DNA of 64,000 nt, taken from Gammaproteobacteria bacterium. Its GTDB lineage: Bacteria > Pseudomonadota > Gammaproteobacteria > Coxiellales > Coxiellaceae. The first letter of the stretch is position 1. Each line of letters begins with the position of its first letter. The translations under genes and the position numbers were made by a program. The notes under the pieces are model-generated. The model searched no databases. It was given only the letters and a program-made list of their open reading frames with translations, and was not told the DNA's origin. The stretch is taken from the NCBI GenBank assembly GCA_030425685.1, contig JAUIAD010000003.1, positions 180,612-244,611 of the forward strand, given 5' to 3'. Positions 55,200 to 64,000 of this stretch are shown here, one piece after another.

Positions 55200-56867
55200 A
55201 TGGCTGGAATTCCTTCGCACGCATACAAACGACGTATTGGTCCTATGGGGCTCACCCTTTCTGCTGTTAGCGCAATGATTGGCTCCGGATGGTTATTTAG
55301 TGCTTACCATGTTGGTCGCATTGCAGGTCCAGCTTCCATTATTTCTTGGATTATCGGCGGTATATTGGTCATGATTGTCGCTCTGACCTACGCTGAGATT
55401 ACTACCATGTTGCCAGTTACTGGCGGTAGTACACGATTTCCACAATTAAGCCACGGTACTTTTGTTAGTTTATTTTTTGGCTGGATTACTTGGTTTGCTT
55501 TAATGACGGCCCCACCGATCGAAGTGCAAGCGATGATTCAGTATGCTGGCGATTACTGGCCTTCATTATTATCCAGTGGTAATACCGCGAGCCGTCATGC
55601 CCTTAGCTTCTCAGGATATGCCGTTGCTACTGCCATGATGCTTTTGTTTAGCATTATTAATGTTTACTCTATTAAATTGATAACCCGGCTTAATAACTTC
55701 TTCACTATATTCAAAGTGGGTGCTGCTTTTTTAACTGGGATTGTTTTAATTTGCGTTGCTTTTCATTCTAAAAACTTTCATAGTCCGCATCTTGGTGGTT
55801 TTTTCCCAACTGGATGGCATGGTGTTTTCTCAGCATTAGCGACCGGTGGTATATTATTCGCCTTTAATGGTTTTAAACAGGCCGTTGAATTGGCTGGTGA
55901 AGCTAAAAACCCCACACGTACCGTGTTAATTGGTATTACCCTAAGCTTAGTGATCGTTCTGCTTATTTATTTAACACTGCAGATTGCGCTGATTGGCTCA
56001 ACGCCAGCATCAAGCTTATCCGCTGGTTGGCCAATGTTGCACTTTGCTGGTGATGCGGGTCCGCTTGCTGGTTTGCTAATGGACTATGGGTTGATTTGGT
56101 TAGCTATTGTGCTCTACGTCAATGCCTTGGTTGCTACCAGCGCCGCTGGTTTGGTTTACAGCACCAGTTCTGCACGAACCCTATACGGTTTGAGTGCAAA
56201 CCGCCAACTGCCACAATTTTTGCAAGAAGTCACCACGCGTGGTATTCCTGCCAAAGCGGTGATGGTCAACTTTGTAATTGGTATGACCTTCTTTCTCCCT
56301 TTTCATAGCTGGTATGCGATGGCGGAATTTATGTCATCGATTATTGCCCTATCCTATCTCACTGGCCCTATTTGCTGCCTCTGCCTCCGCTACCAACTAC
56401 CCAATCATAAACGTGTCTTTAAATTACCCTATGTAAAACTATGGAGCTTTCTTGGCTTCTACGTTTGTACATTGATTGTTTATTGGACTGGCTGGGAGGT
56501 TGTATCAAAATTAGGCTTGGTGCTATTTGTTTCCTTCTTACTATTCCTCGTGTACAGACTATTTTCTGACCGACCTCGCGGCGTTAATATGAATTGGCGT
56601 GCTGCGACCTGGATGTGGCCCTATCTTGTTGGTCTTAACACCGTTTCATACTTTGGTTCTTATGGTGGTGGTAAGAATGTGATTACGATTGGCTGGGACT
56701 TTTTGCTACTCGCCATTCTGAGCGGCTTTTCACTTTACCTAGCCGTGCACTTCCGTTCATCTGATGAACATGTGCATGATACCTTGACGCGCTTAGAAGA
56801 CGAAGCATCAACAGGTGTACCATCAACTGTGCCCGATGAGGAACATCCTGACGGATTGCTTGCCTAA
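55200..56867 (+). CDS. APC-superfamily amino acid permease
   Basis: Predicted inner-membrane amino acid transporter, 555 residues, paralogue of that at 25578. LTLSAVSAMIGSGWLFSAYH is the TM1 motif, TYAEITTMLPVTGGSTRFPQ the TM2-3 region and ELAGEAKNPTRTVL the end of TM6. TAPPIEVQAMIQYAG matches the P-P-x-E-V loop of the paralogue. The C-terminal tail of about 35 residues is acidic and hydrophilic (ends PSTVPDEEHPDG). The start is the ATG at 55200, with AGGAG before it; the open frame begins at TTG 55182. Substrate unknown. It precedes miaB by 31 bases but a shared transcript is not obvious. Confidence 0.86.
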   Translation: MAGIPSHAYKRRIGPMGLTLSAVSAMIGSGWLFSAYHVGRIAGPASIISWIIGGILVMIVALTYAEITTMLPVTGGSTRFPQLSHGTFVSLFFGWITWFALMTAPPIEVQAMIQYAGDYWPSLLSSGNTASRHALSFSGYAVATAMMLLFSIINVYSIKLITRLNNFFTIFKVGAAFLTGIVLICVAFHSKNFHSPHLGGFFPTGWHGVFSALATGGILFAFNGFKQAVELAGEAKNPTRTVLIGITLSLVIVLLIYLTLQIALIGSTPASSLSAGWPMLHFAGDAGPLAGLLMDYGLIWLAIVLYVNALVATSAAGLVYSTSSARTLYGLSANRQLPQFLQEVTTRGIPAKAVMVNFVIGMTFFLPFHSWYAMAEFMSSIIALSYLTGPICCLCLRYQLPNHKRVFKLPYVKLWSFLGFYVCTLIVYWTGWEVVSKLGLVLFVSFLLFLVYRLFSDRPRGVNMNWRAATWMWPYLVGLNTVSYFGSYGGGKNVITIGWDFLLLAILSGFSLYLAVHFRSSDEHVHDTLTRLEDEASTGVPSTVPDEEHPDGLLA

Positions 56868-56898
56868 GTCATTAAATTAGGTATAAAATGGCCAGCCT

Positions 56899-58254
56899 AT
56901 GAAGAAGCTATACATCAAAACACACGGCTGCCAAATGAATGAGTATGACTCAAACAAAATGGCAGATGTATTAAGAGAGTCACATGGGCTGGAAGTAACG
57001 CAACAACCGGAAGAAGCCGATGTTGTGTTGCTTAATACTTGCTCTATTCGTGAAAAAGCACAAGAAAAAGTCTTTTCCGAGCTCGGTCGCTGGCGCCAAC
57101 TCAAAGAGAAACGCGCCAACCTCGTTATCGGCGTTGGTGGCTGCGTTGCTAGCCAAGAAGGTGAAGCCATCATTAAGCGAGCACCTTATGTCGACTTGGT
57201 CTTTGGCCCACAAACCTTACATCGCCTACCAATGATGTTAGATAAGGTATTAAACACCCACAAATCGGCCGTTGATACCTCCTTCCCTGAAATTGAAAAA
57301 TTTGACCGCTTACCAACACCAAAAGCGGAAGGTCCTAGCGCCTTTGTTTCCATTATGGAAGGCTGCAGCAAGTACTGCAGTTTTTGTGTCGTGCCCTATA
57401 CGCGCGGCGAAGAAATTAGCCGTCCATTTGATGATGTTATTGCCGAGGTGGTTAGCCTGTGTGAACAAGGCGTCTGTGAAATCACCTTGCTGGGTCAGAA
57501 TGTTAATGACTACCGTGGCTTGATGCACGATGGCACCATTGCCGACCTTGCTTTACTTATTCACTATATTGCCGCCATTGATGAAGTTAAACGCATACGT
57601 TTTACCACATCACACCCGCTGGCATTTTCAGATAACTTAATTGCCGCTTATGCGGAAGAACCTAAACTAGCCAATCAGCTACACCTACCGGTTCAATCAG
57701 GATCCGATCGCATCTTAGCCGCGATGAAGCGTAATTATACCGCACTTGAATTTAAATCTAAGATTCGCAAATTACGCAAGGTACGTCCTGATATTAGTAT
57801 TTCCTCCGATTTTATTGTTGGTTTTCCTGGTGAAAGCGAAGATGACTTTAAAGCCACTATGGATTTAATTCACGATATTGGTTTTGACCAATCGTATAGT
57901 TTTATCTACAGCAAACGTCCTGGCACACCGGCTGCTATTTTACCTGATGACGTTCCACTTGAGGTTAAGAAAGAGCGTTTACGCGTTCTACAACAACGCC
58001 TATCATTGCAAGCTGCTCGCCTTAGCGCTGCAATGGTTGACACTGTTCAACAAGTTTTAGTCACCGGTCCCTCAAAGAAAAATCCCAATGAGCTTTCTGG
58101 TCGTACTGAAAATAACCGCGTTGTTAACTTTAAACCCACAGTTCATCATATTGATTTGATTGGAAAGATTGTTCCTATTAGAATTATAGAAGCAAAGCCA
58201 AATTCCTTACGCGGTGAATTGATACCCATCAAGGAAACGGTAGAAAGCACATAA
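56899..58254 (+). CDS. miaB: tRNA methylthiotransferase MiaB
   Basis: Radical-SAM enzyme that adds a methylthio group to isopentenyl-adenosine 37 of tRNA. The 451 residues show the N-terminal cluster site ([25 protein letters not shown]), the radical-SAM motif [18 protein letters not shown] with three Cys, and [17 protein letters not shown] and [15 protein letters not shown]. The C-terminal TRAM-like part (about 375-440) is present. It opens the conserved miaB-phoH-ybeY-corC-lnt block. ATG 56899 has no obvious SD. Confidence 0.97.
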   Translation: MKKLYIKTHGCQMNEYDSNKMADVLRESHGLEVTQQPEEADVVLLNTCSIREKAQEKVFSELGRWRQLKEKRANLVIGVGGCVASQEGEAIIKRAPYVDLVFGPQTLHRLPMMLDKVLNTHKSAVDTSFPEIEKFDRLPTPKAEGPSAFVSIMEGCSKYCSFCVVPYTRGEEISRPFDDVIAEVVSLCEQGVCEITLLGQNVNDYRGLMHDGTIADLALLIHYIAAIDEVKRIRFTTSHPLAFSDNLIAAYAEEPKLANQLHLPVQSGSDRILAAMKRNYTALEFKSKIRKLRKVRPDISISSDFIVGFPGESEDDFKATMDLIHDIGFDQSYSFIYSKRPGTPAAILPDDVPLEVKKERLRVLQQRLSLQAARLSAAMVDTVQQVLVTGPSKKNPNELSGRTENNRVVNFKPTVHHIDLIGKIVPIRIIEAKPNSLRGELIPIKETVEST

Positions 58255-58275
58255 TAGTTCATTAAAGGAAAATAT

Positions 58276-59253
58276 TTGTTGAACAACTTAGAATCTGCCC
58301 AGCAAATTATTTTAGAGCCCACCGATAACGAACGCCTTGCTACTTTATGCGGTCAATTTGACGAAAACCTCCACCTTATTGAACGGCATTTAGGCGTTGA
58401 AATTAACAACCGCGGTAACCAATTTCAAATTATTGGTATTCCAACCTCGGTAGAAAAAGCCTGCCAAGTATTAACGAAACTGTATCGAGATACCGAACAC
58501 AAAACTGTTATTACCAACCAAGATGTGATGCTTATGATTACTGAAATAGCCCATGATGCACAACCAAAAACGCATCAAAAAGATGCCAGCGAAAAATACA
58601 CAATCAAAATTGGCAAAAATGTGGTGAAGCCGCGCACGCCAAACCAAGATCATTACCTCCAATCCATTGCTCACAATGATATTAATTTCGGTATTGGCCC
58701 AGCAGGAACTGGGAAAACCTTTCTTGCCGTCGTCTGCGCCTTGCAAGCACTGGAACGTGAAGAAGTCAGTCGTATCGTTTTAGTACGTCCCGCCGTTGAA
58801 GCAGGTGAAAGCTTAGGTTTCTTACCCGGTGATCTTACGCAAAAAATTGATCCTTATTTACGCCCACTATACGATGCCTTATACGAGATGATGGGCATTG
58901 AAAAAGTGCATCACCTATTAGCAAAAGGCGTTATTGAAATTGCTCCGCTCGCTTATATGCGCGGTAGAACCTTAAATGATTCCTTTGTTATTTTAGATGA
59001 AGGGCAAAACGCCACCAAAGAACAAATGAAAATGTTCTTAACACGTATTGGTTTTGGCACGAAGGCCGTTATTACTGGCGACATCACACAAACCGATTTA
59101 CCTAAACGCATTGAATCGGGCTTACGCCATGCCATTTCTTTACTAAAAGATATTAACGGTATCCACTTTACTTTCTTCCGCGCTAACGATATTGTCAGAC
59201 ATCCGATCGTTCAAAGCATTATTGAAGCCTACGAAAAAAAAGATGAGCATTAA
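58276..59253 (+). CDS. phoH: PhoH-family ATPase (PhoL/YbeZ)
   Basis: P-loop ATPase linked to ribosome and RNA metabolism with YbeY. The 325 residues include an N-terminal KH-like part (about 30-70, RHLGVEINNRGNQFQIIG), the P-loop GPAGTGKTFLAV (about 138-148), VLVRPAVEAGESLGFLPGD, the Walker B FVILDEGQNAT and TGDITQTDLP. Starts at TTG 58276 with AAAGGA upstream (an ATG is not available). It overlaps ybeY by 11 bases, as in many gammaproteobacteria. Confidence 0.95.
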   Translation: MLNNLESAQQIILEPTDNERLATLCGQFDENLHLIERHLGVEINNRGNQFQIIGIPTSVEKACQVLTKLYRDTEHKTVITNQDVMLMITEIAHDAQPKTHQKDASEKYTIKIGKNVVKPRTPNQDHYLQSIAHNDINFGIGPAGTGKTFLAVVCALQALEREEVSRIVLVRPAVEAGESLGFLPGDLTQKIDPYLRPLYDALYEMMGIEKVHHLLAKGVIEIAPLAYMRGRTLNDSFVILDEGQNATKEQMKMFLTRIGFGTKAVITGDITQTDLPKRIESGLRHAISLLKDINGIHFTFFRANDIVRHPIVQSIIEAYEKKDEH

Positions 59254-59707
59254 AATCGCCTTACAGCAGCCCTTTACTGCTGACGACAATCCACACATTG
59301 ACCAGCTAACGCGGTGGGTTAACGCCGTTTTACAAACCATTCCTGATAAAATAAGCAATACACAAAACGAAGTGACTATCCGTATCGTTGATAATGAAGA
59401 AAGTGCTGAACTGAACGAGCACTATCGTGAAAAAAAGGGACCAACAAATGTCTTATCCTTTCCTGATGACCCCATTGTTGGTTTTGAATCTGACAGCCTG
59501 GGGGATATTATTCTCTGCGCCCCTTTAATCAAGAAAGAAGCAGCAGAACAAGGAAAAACGCTTGAAAGCCACTGGGCTCATCTAATTATTCATGGCGTAC
59601 TGCACGTATTAGGGTATGATCATATTGAAGAAGAAGATGCCACCGTGATGGAAGGCCTTGAAGTAAAGGTCATGCAGCAATTGGATTACCCTAACCCTTA
59701 TCAATAA
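59243..59707 (+). CDS. ybeY: Endoribonuclease YbeY
   Basis: Zinc-dependent endoribonuclease acting in 16S rRNA 3'-end maturation and quality control. The 154 residues from ATG 59243 hold the signature HGVLHVLGYDH (HxxxHxxxxxH zinc site) near 115-125, and the conserved LNEHYREKKGPTNVLSFP. The open frame reaches back to 59192 inside phoH; the ATG overlapping the phoH end matches the family N-terminus. Downstream, a promoter-like element precedes corC. Confidence 0.95.
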   Translation: MSIKIALQQPFTADDNPHIDQLTRWVNAVLQTIPDKISNTQNEVTIRIVDNEESAELNEHYREKKGPTNVLSFPDDPIVGFESDSLGDIILCAPLIKKEAAEQGKTLESHWAHLIIHGVLHVLGYDHIEEEDATVMEGLEVKVMQQLDYPNPYQ

Positions 59708-59798
59708 ATGTCACCAAGATCAGCGCAATTCAACACACTTTCTGGCATGATTCATTATTACACAGGGAGGCGCTTAACTGGTAGCCCCTTTTAGATAT

Positions 59799-59813
59799 TG
59801 CTATAATAAGAAC
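59799..59813 (+). promoter_or_regulatory. Extended -10 promoter of corC, leaderless geometry
   Basis: TGC-TATAAT, with the hexamer at 59802-59807. The expected start is 59814, the A of the corC ATG. Between the two there is no clear ribosome site (AAGAAC only). Confidence 0.55.
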
Positions 59814-60665
59814 ATGAATGAAGACCCAGAACCGCAACAACGCTCTTGGCTTGATCGCCTAACCCATGCCTTTCATCGGCACCCTCACAACAGAAAAGAA
59901 CTGATTGATCTAATACGCGACGCGCGCAATAAGCGCCTTATTAATAACGATGCTTTTGCCATGATCGAAGGCGTGCTTAATGTCTCAGAGGAACAAGCGC
60001 GTGATGTGATGGTACCGCGCAGCCAAATGATCATTATACAGCATGATGCAACACCACAAGAAGCGTTGCCCATCATCATCGAATCAACGCATTCACGCTT
60101 TCCAGTGATTGCTGAAAGTCGTGATGAGGTGCTTGGTATTTTATTAGCTAAAGACTTACTGCAGTATCTTGGTAAAAAGAAAAAGGCATCGATTCAAATT
60201 AAAGATCTAACACGCCCGGCAATTTTTATCCCTGAAAGCAAGCGTCTGGATGTCTTATTAAGAGAATTCCGTGCTAACCGTAACCATATGGCAATGGTTG
60301 TCGACGAGTATGGCGGTGTTGCCGGTTTAATTACCATTGAAGATGTGTTAGAAGAAATTGTTGGTGAAATTGAAGATGAAACCGATATTACATCAGAAGA
60401 ACCGAATATAAAAAAAATTTCTGATAACGAATTCACCGTTAAAGCCTTAACACCCATCGATGAATTTAATAGCTATTTTAATTTAAACATTAATAATGAA
60501 GACTTTGATACTTTTGGTGGCTATATGATGCAGCGTTATGGGCATATGCCCAAACGAGGCGAAACTGTTTCTTTTGATTCGTTCAAGGCAACCATTCTAT
60601 TAGCAACAAAACGTCGTTTGCAACTAATACAACTTAAAAAAATTCCTGATAGTAATGATGAATAA
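59814..60665 (+). CDS. corC: CBS-domain magnesium/cobalt-efflux-type protein CorC (YbeX)
   Basis: Cytoplasmic member of the CorC/YbeX family, tied to magnesium homeostasis and ribosome function. The 283 residues have a CBS pair (about 65-190: EEQARDVMVPRSQMIIIQ, SRFPVIAE, VLGILLAKDLL; MAMVVDEYGGVAGLITIEDVLEEIVGEI) and a C-terminal CorC_HlyC domain (about 205-280, DTFGGYMMQRYGHMP). The N-terminal membrane domain of HlyC/CorB proteins is absent, as in YbeX. It is between ybeY and lnt and overlaps lnt by 11 bases. Confidence 0.95.
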   Translation: MNEDPEPQQRSWLDRLTHAFHRHPHNRKELIDLIRDARNKRLINNDAFAMIEGVLNVSEEQARDVMVPRSQMIIIQHDATPQEALPIIIESTHSRFPVIAESRDEVLGILLAKDLLQYLGKKKKASIQIKDLTRPAIFIPESKRLDVLLREFRANRNHMAMVVDEYGGVAGLITIEDVLEEIVGEIEDETDITSEEPNIKKISDNEFTVKALTPIDEFNSYFNLNINNEDFDTFGGYMMQRYGHMPKRGETVSFDSFKATILLATKRRLQLIQLKKIPDSNDE

Positions 60666-62148
60666 ATTTATAATGTCAATCCTAGCACTAGTGGCAGGAT
60701 GTCTATTGCCTCTTGGCTTTGCCCCCTTTCATGCTTTCCCAATTGCATTTATTTCCCCAGCAGTATTGCTTTACTGTTGGCGAAAGGCAACGCCACGACA
60801 GGCATTGTGGTATGGCTTTTTATTTGGCATTGGTATGTTTGGCGTCGGTACCTCGTGGATATATATTAGTGTTCATCAGTTTGGTAATGCCAATGCCTTT
60901 TTAGCGGGCTTTATTACCGTTTTATTTATTCTCTTTTATGCTTTATTTCCGGCAACACAAGGTTATGTCTTTGCTCACTTACGTAAGCGAGCAAATTCAC
61001 AACTGATGATTAACTTAATGTTATTTCCCGCCACCTGGGTCCTTTGGGAAGGCTTACGCACCCTGGGCACATCTGGTTTCCCGTGGTTGTTCCTTGGATA
61101 CTCACAACTTGATTATGTTTTGCGTGGTTTTGCACCGCTTTTTGGTGTATTTGGCATTTCATTTTTAGTGACCTTTATCAGTGGTGCCATTGTGGTTTTA
61201 TTTACGCAACAAAGCAAAAAAACGAAATTAATAATAGCTGCATCTATCGTTGTTATTTTTCTAATTGGCGCGCCGCTAACAGCTGTGCAGTGGACAAAGC
61301 CAGCAGGAAAGCCCATACTTACCAGCCAAATACAAGGCAATATTCCACAATCACTGAAATGGAATAGAGAAGCCTTGCTGCATATACTTAGCACCTATCA
61401 GCAGGAAACTTATAAAAACTGGCAAAGCAAACTTATCGTCTGGCCAGAAGCAGCGATTCCAATTACTTTAAACGATGTGAAATTTTTTGTTGAAATGCTC
61501 GATCAAAAAGCCAAACAACATAATACTTCGTTAATCATTGGCGTTCCTATTGCCAATACGAAAAAAAATACCTATTACAATGCACTGATATCCATTGGTG
61601 ATGGGCACGGCGTATATTTTAAACGGCGGCTAGTGCCTTTGGGTGAATATGTGCCGTTGAATTTTCTTTTTGCTCCATTGATGTCATACCTTAATGTGCC
61701 GATGTCAGACATTACCCCCGGCCCCGATCAACAACCTCCGCTCACTGCCTCTAATATCGCTATTGCGCCTTTTATCTGTTATGAAATAGCATTTCCCAAT
61801 GAAGTGCTGAATTCGACCAAAGGCAAACAGGTAATTATTTCCATTAGCGATGATAGCTGGTTTGGTGATTCATTTGCGCTAGAACAACAATTACAGTTTG
61901 GACAAATGCGCTCACTAGAAACTGGTCGCTTCATGCTTTATAGCACTAACACTGGGATCACAGCTATTATTAATCCTCTAGGAAAAGTGCAAGCAATCGC
62001 CCCTAAAGACAAGCTATATGTCTTAACTGGAAAGATTACCCCGATGATGGGCAACACCCCTTTAATGATTTGGGGTTACTGGCCACTCTTTATTATTATG
62101 ATGCTACTAGTGATATTGACGCAATTTAAATTTAAAAGAACAAATTAA
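60655..62148 (+). CDS. lnt: Apolipoprotein N-acyltransferase
   Basis: Adds the third acyl chain to lipoproteins in the inner membrane, needed for BamE and the other lipoproteins here. The 497 residues have about six to seven N-terminal membrane segments (1-200) and a periplasmic nitrilase domain with catalytic Glu (LIVWPEAAIP), Lys (FKRRLVPLGEYVP) and Cys (PFICYEIAFP). A last membrane segment ends the protein. Two adjacent ATGs (60655 and 60658) are possible; both lie inside corC, whose stop they overlap. Confidence 0.95.
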   Translation: MMNKFIMSILALVAGCLLPLGFAPFHAFPIAFISPAVLLYCWRKATPRQALWYGFLFGIGMFGVGTSWIYISVHQFGNANAFLAGFITVLFILFYALFPATQGYVFAHLRKRANSQLMINLMLFPATWVLWEGLRTLGTSGFPWLFLGYSQLDYVLRGFAPLFGVFGISFLVTFISGAIVVLFTQQSKKTKLIIAASIVVIFLIGAPLTAVQWTKPAGKPILTSQIQGNIPQSLKWNREALLHILSTYQQETYKNWQSKLIVWPEAAIPITLNDVKFFVEMLDQKAKQHNTSLIIGVPIANTKKNTYYNALISIGDGHGVYFKRRLVPLGEYVPLNFLFAPLMSYLNVPMSDITPGPDQQPPLTASNIAIAPFICYEIAFPNEVLNSTKGKQVIISISDDSWFGDSFALEQQLQFGQMRSLETGRFMLYSTNTGITAIINPLGKVQAIAPKDKLYVLTGKITPMMGNTPLMIWGYWPLFIIMMLLVILTQFKFKRTN

Positions 62149-62184
62149 TAGAAAACCATATCATTCCACAGCTTGATCGCATAG

Positions 62185-62589
62185 TTATAGAATAGTCAGC
62201 ACCAACTTCCGGTGGAAAGAATGACCTCGATGCTCCCAAAGGTATAGAGCCTGCCAAGTTCCTAGCATCAAACGTTCGTCCACGACAGGAATAGAAATAC
62301 TATTTTGTGTTAACACACTACGAATATGCGCCGGCATATCGTCTTTACCTTCTGCACCGTGTCTGTAATTAAAATCTTCTGGAACAATTCTCCCCATATA
62401 ACTTTCTAAATCTCTTAATACATCAGGATCTGCATTCTCAGAAATAATAATCGAACAGCTTGTATGCTGAACAAACACATTACATAAACCTTGTGAAAGA
62501 GCCAATTTTTTTACTTGGTCTTGAACTTGATCGGTAATATCGATTAATGATTTTTTTTCTGTATTAATTTTTATTATTGCTTGGTGCAT
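62185..62589 (-). CDS. YjbQ/UPF0047-family protein
   Basis: Small cytoplasmic protein of the YjbQ family; some members have weak thiamine-phosphate synthase activity but the role is not settled. From the ATG at 62589 (AAGGA nine bases before) it has 134 residues. VQHTSCSIIISENADPDVLRD, YRHGAEGKDDMPAHIRSVL and LGTWQALYLWEHRGHSFHRK are the conserved His/Glu/Asp-rich parts of the family. The frame is open 34 codons further upstream, but without family similarity. It is convergent with lnt. Confidence 0.88.
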   Translation of the reverse strand: MHQAIIKINTEKKSLIDITDQVQDQVKKLALSQGLCNVFVQHTSCSIIISENADPDVLRDLESYMGRIVPEDFNYRHGAEGKDDMPAHIRSVLTQNSISIPVVDERLMLGTWQALYLWEHRGHSFHRKLVLTIL

Positions 62590-62845
62590 TTTAATGATTC
62601 CTTGGTCTAGATGTGACAGATCCATAATAGATTTTAAATCAAAATCGTACCAATAGCATCGCACAGTATATTTAAAATAAATTAGAGTCAACTTATTAAC
62701 ATTAAGAATAAAGCTTCTTAAAATTTAACATACTCATTTCAAAGAGCCTCCAACCACTATCGATAAGAGAAAACACATAAACATAACCAACAAAAACTTA
62801 GCTATAACACCCCCTTACTTTAATTACTAAAAAAATTCACGGTTA

Positions 62846-63604
62846 TTAAAAGGAGGGCTTATCAATATTAGCAACAGCAACCTCACTAATTTTAGCAAAC
62901 AGCGCCTCACCAAATGAATCAATAAATATCCTCTTTCCTTCTAAAGTATCATTTTTCTGGTAAAGTTTAAATACCGTTGGACTAGGATCATCATCGAGAT
63001 GAAAAGCTGCTATTCGACTAAAAAGTTTGTCAGACAACATTTTTTTAACAACACTATGGTTGCCAGCTTCATGAATCTTTTCAAAAACCTGCTTGACCGA
63101 ATTACTGACACTGGCTATTTGTTCAATAAAATCCTCGAAGTTACTTTTTATTTCTTTTTTTGACGAACCATCCAAAGGTAAATATTTAACTAAAAAAAAG
63201 AGGTAATCTTCAATGACACGATCACACTCAAAGTATGTTACCACTAGCTGCTGATGCGTTTTAAATTGATTAGAGAACATACCAATTGATGACACATTTC
63301 CTATAGCCTCGTCCTTATTTTCAGATTCTTTTTTTTCTGCACAAGAAGGAGCATCGCTTGCAACGGGTTTAACTTTTGCTTTTGAACTACCTACAGTATC
63401 TAAATTATAATTAGCTAAAGCATTTGCAGACAAATCAACAAGCTCAACTAATTCAGGATGCGAACTGCCTTCGCTACTTTTATTTTTTCTCACAAAATTA
63501 ATCTCCACCTCAACATTTAACAATAGGGAAGCCGCGGGAAGCCGTGCCGTGCTGTCACTTTTTACTTTCTCGAACGCATAACATCTCAGCAAATAATATT
63601 CCAT
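62846..63604 (-). CDS. Unknown protein, 252 residues
   Basis: Not recognised. From ATG 63604 the protein starts MEYYLLRCYAFEKVKSDSTA. Residues about 85-115 are Lys/Glu/Ser-rich linker (APSCAEKKESENKDEA). The C-terminal two thirds are helical (YFECDRVIEDYLFFLVKYLP, KSNFEDFIEQIASVSNSVKQ), with no signal peptide or membrane segment. A longer frame begins at a TTG (63616). A 9-bp minisatellite lies about 170 bases upstream of the start codon, in a position to affect its promoter. Composition is typical of accessory genes here. Effector or regulator cannot be told. Confidence 0.6.
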   Translation of the reverse strand: MEYYLLRCYAFEKVKSDSTARLPAASLLLNVEVEINFVRKNKSSEGSSHPELVELVDLSANALANYNLDTVGSSKAKVKPVASDAPSCAEKKESENKDEAIGNVSSIGMFSNQFKTHQQLVVTYFECDRVIEDYLFFLVKYLPLDGSSKKEIKSNFEDFIEQIASVSNSVKQVFEKIHEAGNHSVVKKMLSDKLFSRIAAFHLDDDPSPTVFKLYQKNDTLEGKRIFIDSFGEALFAKISEVAVANIDKPSF

Positions 63605-63724
63605 ACTCAATGGCAATGAAGGCGCTTACCCTTTTATTTCTTTGTGAATGCTTTAATTTATCAAAGTAGAAGAAATTCGACGTGCATATGTGATTGTGTA
63701 CACAAACCTAAAATGTATTTAAAA

Positions 63725-64000
63725 ATGAGAAAGTCAAAAGTAACAGCACGGCAAAGCATCCCACAAGCATCCCACAAGCATCCCAAGCATCCCAAGCATC
63801 CCAAGCATCCCAAGCATCCCAAGCATCCCAAGCATCCCAAGCATCCCAAGCATCCCAAGCATCCCAAGCATCTCAAGCATCTCAAGCATCTCAAGCATCT
63901 CAAGCATCTCAAGCATCTCAAGCATCTCAAGCATCTCAAGCATCTCAAGCATCTCAAGCATCTCAAGCATCTCAAGCATCTCAAGCATCTCAAGCATCTC
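63725..64000 (+). CDS. Open frame through the minisatellite (uncertain)
   Basis: ATG AGA AAG at 63725 opens a frame that stays open to the window edge and encodes HPK then HLK triplets after about 17 other residues (MRKSKVTARQSIPQASHKHP). Two of three minus-strand frames through the array are also open, since the 9-bp unit has no stop in them. Without a ribosome site or an end this may be only a by-product of the repeat. Kept at low confidence because it may continue as a His/Lys-repeat protein. Confidence 0.15.
   Translation, partial: MRKSKVTARQSIPQASHKHPKHPKHPKHPKHPKHPKHPKHPKHPKHPKHLKHLKHLKHLKHLKHLKHLKHLKHLKHLKHLKHLKHLKHLKHL
63778..64000. repeat. 9-bp minisatellite running off the window
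   Basis: Ten units of GCATCCCAA (63778-63867) are followed by about 15 units of GCATCTCAA (63868 to the end), nearly without mixing. Two longer 11-bp units (GCATCCCACAA) precede. The block structure shows separate expansion of two unit types. Confidence 0.95.

Noticed and set aside
63661..63997. Minus-strand MLEM and MRCL repeat frames
   Set aside because: By-products of a 9-bp unit without stops; no start context.
63778..64000. CRISPR array
   Set aside because: Units are 9 bp, directly adjacent, with no spacers.

Overview
The window comes from an AT-rich gammaproteobacterium. The housekeeping gene blocks are typical of that class: grpE-dnaK-dnaJ divergent from nadK-recN, fur next to bamE-rnfH-ratA-smpB, lptF-lptG, and miaB-phoH-ybeY-corC-lnt. 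Between them lie genes of the kind seen in amoeba- or cell-associated Legionellales-like bacteria: an ankyrin-repeat protein, an NB-ARC-like protein with a mitochondrial-presequence-like N-terminus, a 2739-residue protein with a SecA-like motor, a GH5 cellulase and a LuxR-type regulator. I cannot name the genus from sequence alone.

Layout. 1-5.9 kb: 5' part of carA, an APC permease, NAD-malic enzyme and a DHA2-type MFS exporter. 6.2-13 kb: the heat-shock operon with two visible sigma-32 promoters, then divergent nadK-recN. 13-17 kb: a CPT-like kinase, an M15 peptidase, fur, bamE, rnfH, ratA, smpB. 17-25.5 kb: the NB-ARC-like gene, prfC, lptG, lptF, valS. 25.5-33 kb is accessory: an APC permease, an orphan protein, a MepB-like protein, a secreted cellulase, a LuxR solo and an alpha/beta hydrolase. 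33-42.5 kb: a 418-residue orphan overlapping the giant SecA-like gene. 42.5-47.5 kb: an ankyrin protein, two small exported proteins, an outer-membrane barrel and a triplicated 323-bp repeat. 47.5-54.9 kb: a beta-oxidation operon (fadE-fadI-fadJ) and an M17 aminopeptidase. 55-62.6 kb: an APC permease, miaB-phoH-ybeY-corC-lnt and a YjbQ-family gene. The end holds an orphan gene and a 9-bp minisatellite that runs off the window.

The window is rich in palindromic repeats. One family is built on the perfect palindrome GGGCGCAGCATGCTGCGCCC. Repeats sit at most convergent gene junctions. In one case the repeat supplies the stop codon of rnfH.

Most notable for follow-up: the SecA-like giant and its overlapping upstream ORF, the NB-ARC-like protein with presequence-like N-terminus and degraded nucleotide-binding motifs, a palindrome between the cellulase and the LuxR solo, a TnpB-type guide-RNA-like remnant, promoters placed so that nadK, corC and the MFS gene could be leaderless, and the 323-bp triplication.
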